Part shown: positions 24,113 to 24,454 of the stretch, piece by piece | Layout of the letters: the number at the start of each line of letters is the position of its first letter | Numbering within the stretch: the stretch's first letter is position 1 | Assembly: GCA_964539785.1 (NCBI GenBank) | Contig: CAZIJQ010000037.1 | Span: 1 to 24,454, forward strand | Reading direction: 5' to 3' | Length of the DNA: 24,454 bases | Origin: JABMPO01 sp964539785 | GTDB lineage: Bacteria; Fidelibacterota; Marinisomatia; Marinisomatales; TCS56 | The notes under the pieces: model-generated | What the model was told of the DNA's origin: nothing | Database searches by the model: none | The model's input: the letters and a program-made list of their open reading frames with translations, nothing else | Translations under genes and position numbers: made by a program

Positions 24113-24360
24113 GTTTTCTCACGACTTCCGCTCGGAGATACACAACCGGTCCACAGCGCCTAATTTTGTTAAATATCTCTTCTATCATACACCGTTTAAT
24201 TTCATTTAATATCCCCACCTTTAATTCCTCCCCAGATTGGGGAGGATAAAATTTGTCTCCCCCGATAGCGGGGGAGATGCCAAAGGCAGAGGGGGATGTT
24301 GTAACGAATTTATCCCTTTAATACGTTCACACATTTCATGATAGTTTCCATAAACCCATC
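24113..24360. repeat. Direct repeat copy B
   Basis: The second copy of the 248-base unit described at 23495-23742, lying 46 bases upstream (reverse strand) of the intact DUF559 start codon. It carries the same three hairpins (24227-24245, 24256-24277, 24278-24288). In hairpin two it has an 8-bp stem, against seven in copy A. Confidence 0.9.
24310..24360 (-). pseudogene. Remnant of a second DUF559 gene (last 16 codons)
   Basis: On the reverse strand these 51 bases keep an open frame that ends in TAA and matches the last 16 residues of the intact DUF559 protein at 12 of 16 positions (DGFMETIMKCVNVLKG against DGVMETIIKCVNELNG). Immediately upstream the similarity stops and the frame hits a stop codon. 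It is the surviving 3' end of a second cassette whose nuclease gene has been lost. Confidence 0.8.
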
Positions 24361-24454
24361 AGAAAATTAATCTATTTGGGACTTGGGACACCCAAAACCC
24401 ATCCTCGCCGCTGGTAATTCGCACTATATCTGCACTTCAATTTTTACTTTATAG
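24361..24454. other. Right-edge sequence, no gene recognised
   Basis: The 94 bases beyond copy B contain no ORF or site I can name. A short inverted repeat (TTGGG-ACA-CCCAA, 24383-24395) is the only structure seen. The whole stretch from 24067 to the edge is otherwise occupied by the presumed DUF559 promoter region and repeat copy B. Confidence 0.6.

Noticed and set aside
24113..24360. CRISPR-like repeats at the right edge
   Set aside because: Only two long diverged copies of 248 bases; no short regular repeats with spacers.

Overview
The window is a compact bacterial chromosome segment of moderate G+C with 23 protein genes packed into short co-directional operons, many of them joined by 1- or 4-base overlaps (TAATG, ATGA, GTGA). 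It points to a Gram-negative (didermic) member of the FCB group. An LpxL-type acyltransferase, RseP, a barrel-like secreted protein ending in Phe, and a large lamin-tail surface protein with a FlgD-like/type IX-style C-terminal domain all fit a lineage such as Marinimicrobia (SAR406), Calditrichota or KSB1. The lineage is an inference from gene style; there is no rRNA or marker tree here.

Left part (1-7240). rseP runs forward and converges with a TIGR02206-type membrane protein. A reverse operon lpxL-like > tsaC > DUF3108 protein follows. Diverging from it is a forward membrane-microdomain operon: NfeD-type membrane serine protease, FloA flotillin and a small membrane-anchored protein, closed by a hairpin at 7202-7239.

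Middle (7239-15147), all reverse. In transcription order: a PDZ protein with its own terminator, then M23 peptidase > rhomboid protease > cytidine deaminase (cdd) > uridine kinase (udk), and after a 210-bp spacer with a good promoter, thymidine kinase (tdk) > CNT nucleoside transporter (nupC-like) > adenylate kinase (adk) > dephospho-CoA kinase (coaE). The last six genes form a nucleoside uptake and salvage block. udk is interrupted by a 100-N assembly gap whose length cannot be right.

Right part (15389-23480). A forward secreted barrel-like protein converges at a strong terminator with the reverse lamin-tail protein. A thioredoxin-type arsenate reductase lies upstream of the latter. A GC-rich hairpin separates it from a forward run: an orphan beta-order DNA methyltransferase with two altered motifs, yqeY, cvpA, dnaG, a PEGA-domain lipid-facing or periplasmic protein, and an unrecognised secreted protein.

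Right edge (23495-24360). A small DUF559 (PD-(D/E)XK, Vsr-like) nuclease gene is followed by three small hairpins. A second copy of the same 248-bp hairpin region, still carrying the last 16 codons and stop of another DUF559 gene, lies just upstream of it. This looks like two tandem copies of a small nuclease-plus-hairpin cassette, one of them decayed, and is the best candidate here for an undescribed mobile unit. No tRNA, rRNA, CRISPR array, insertion sequence with a transposase, or phage gene was seen.
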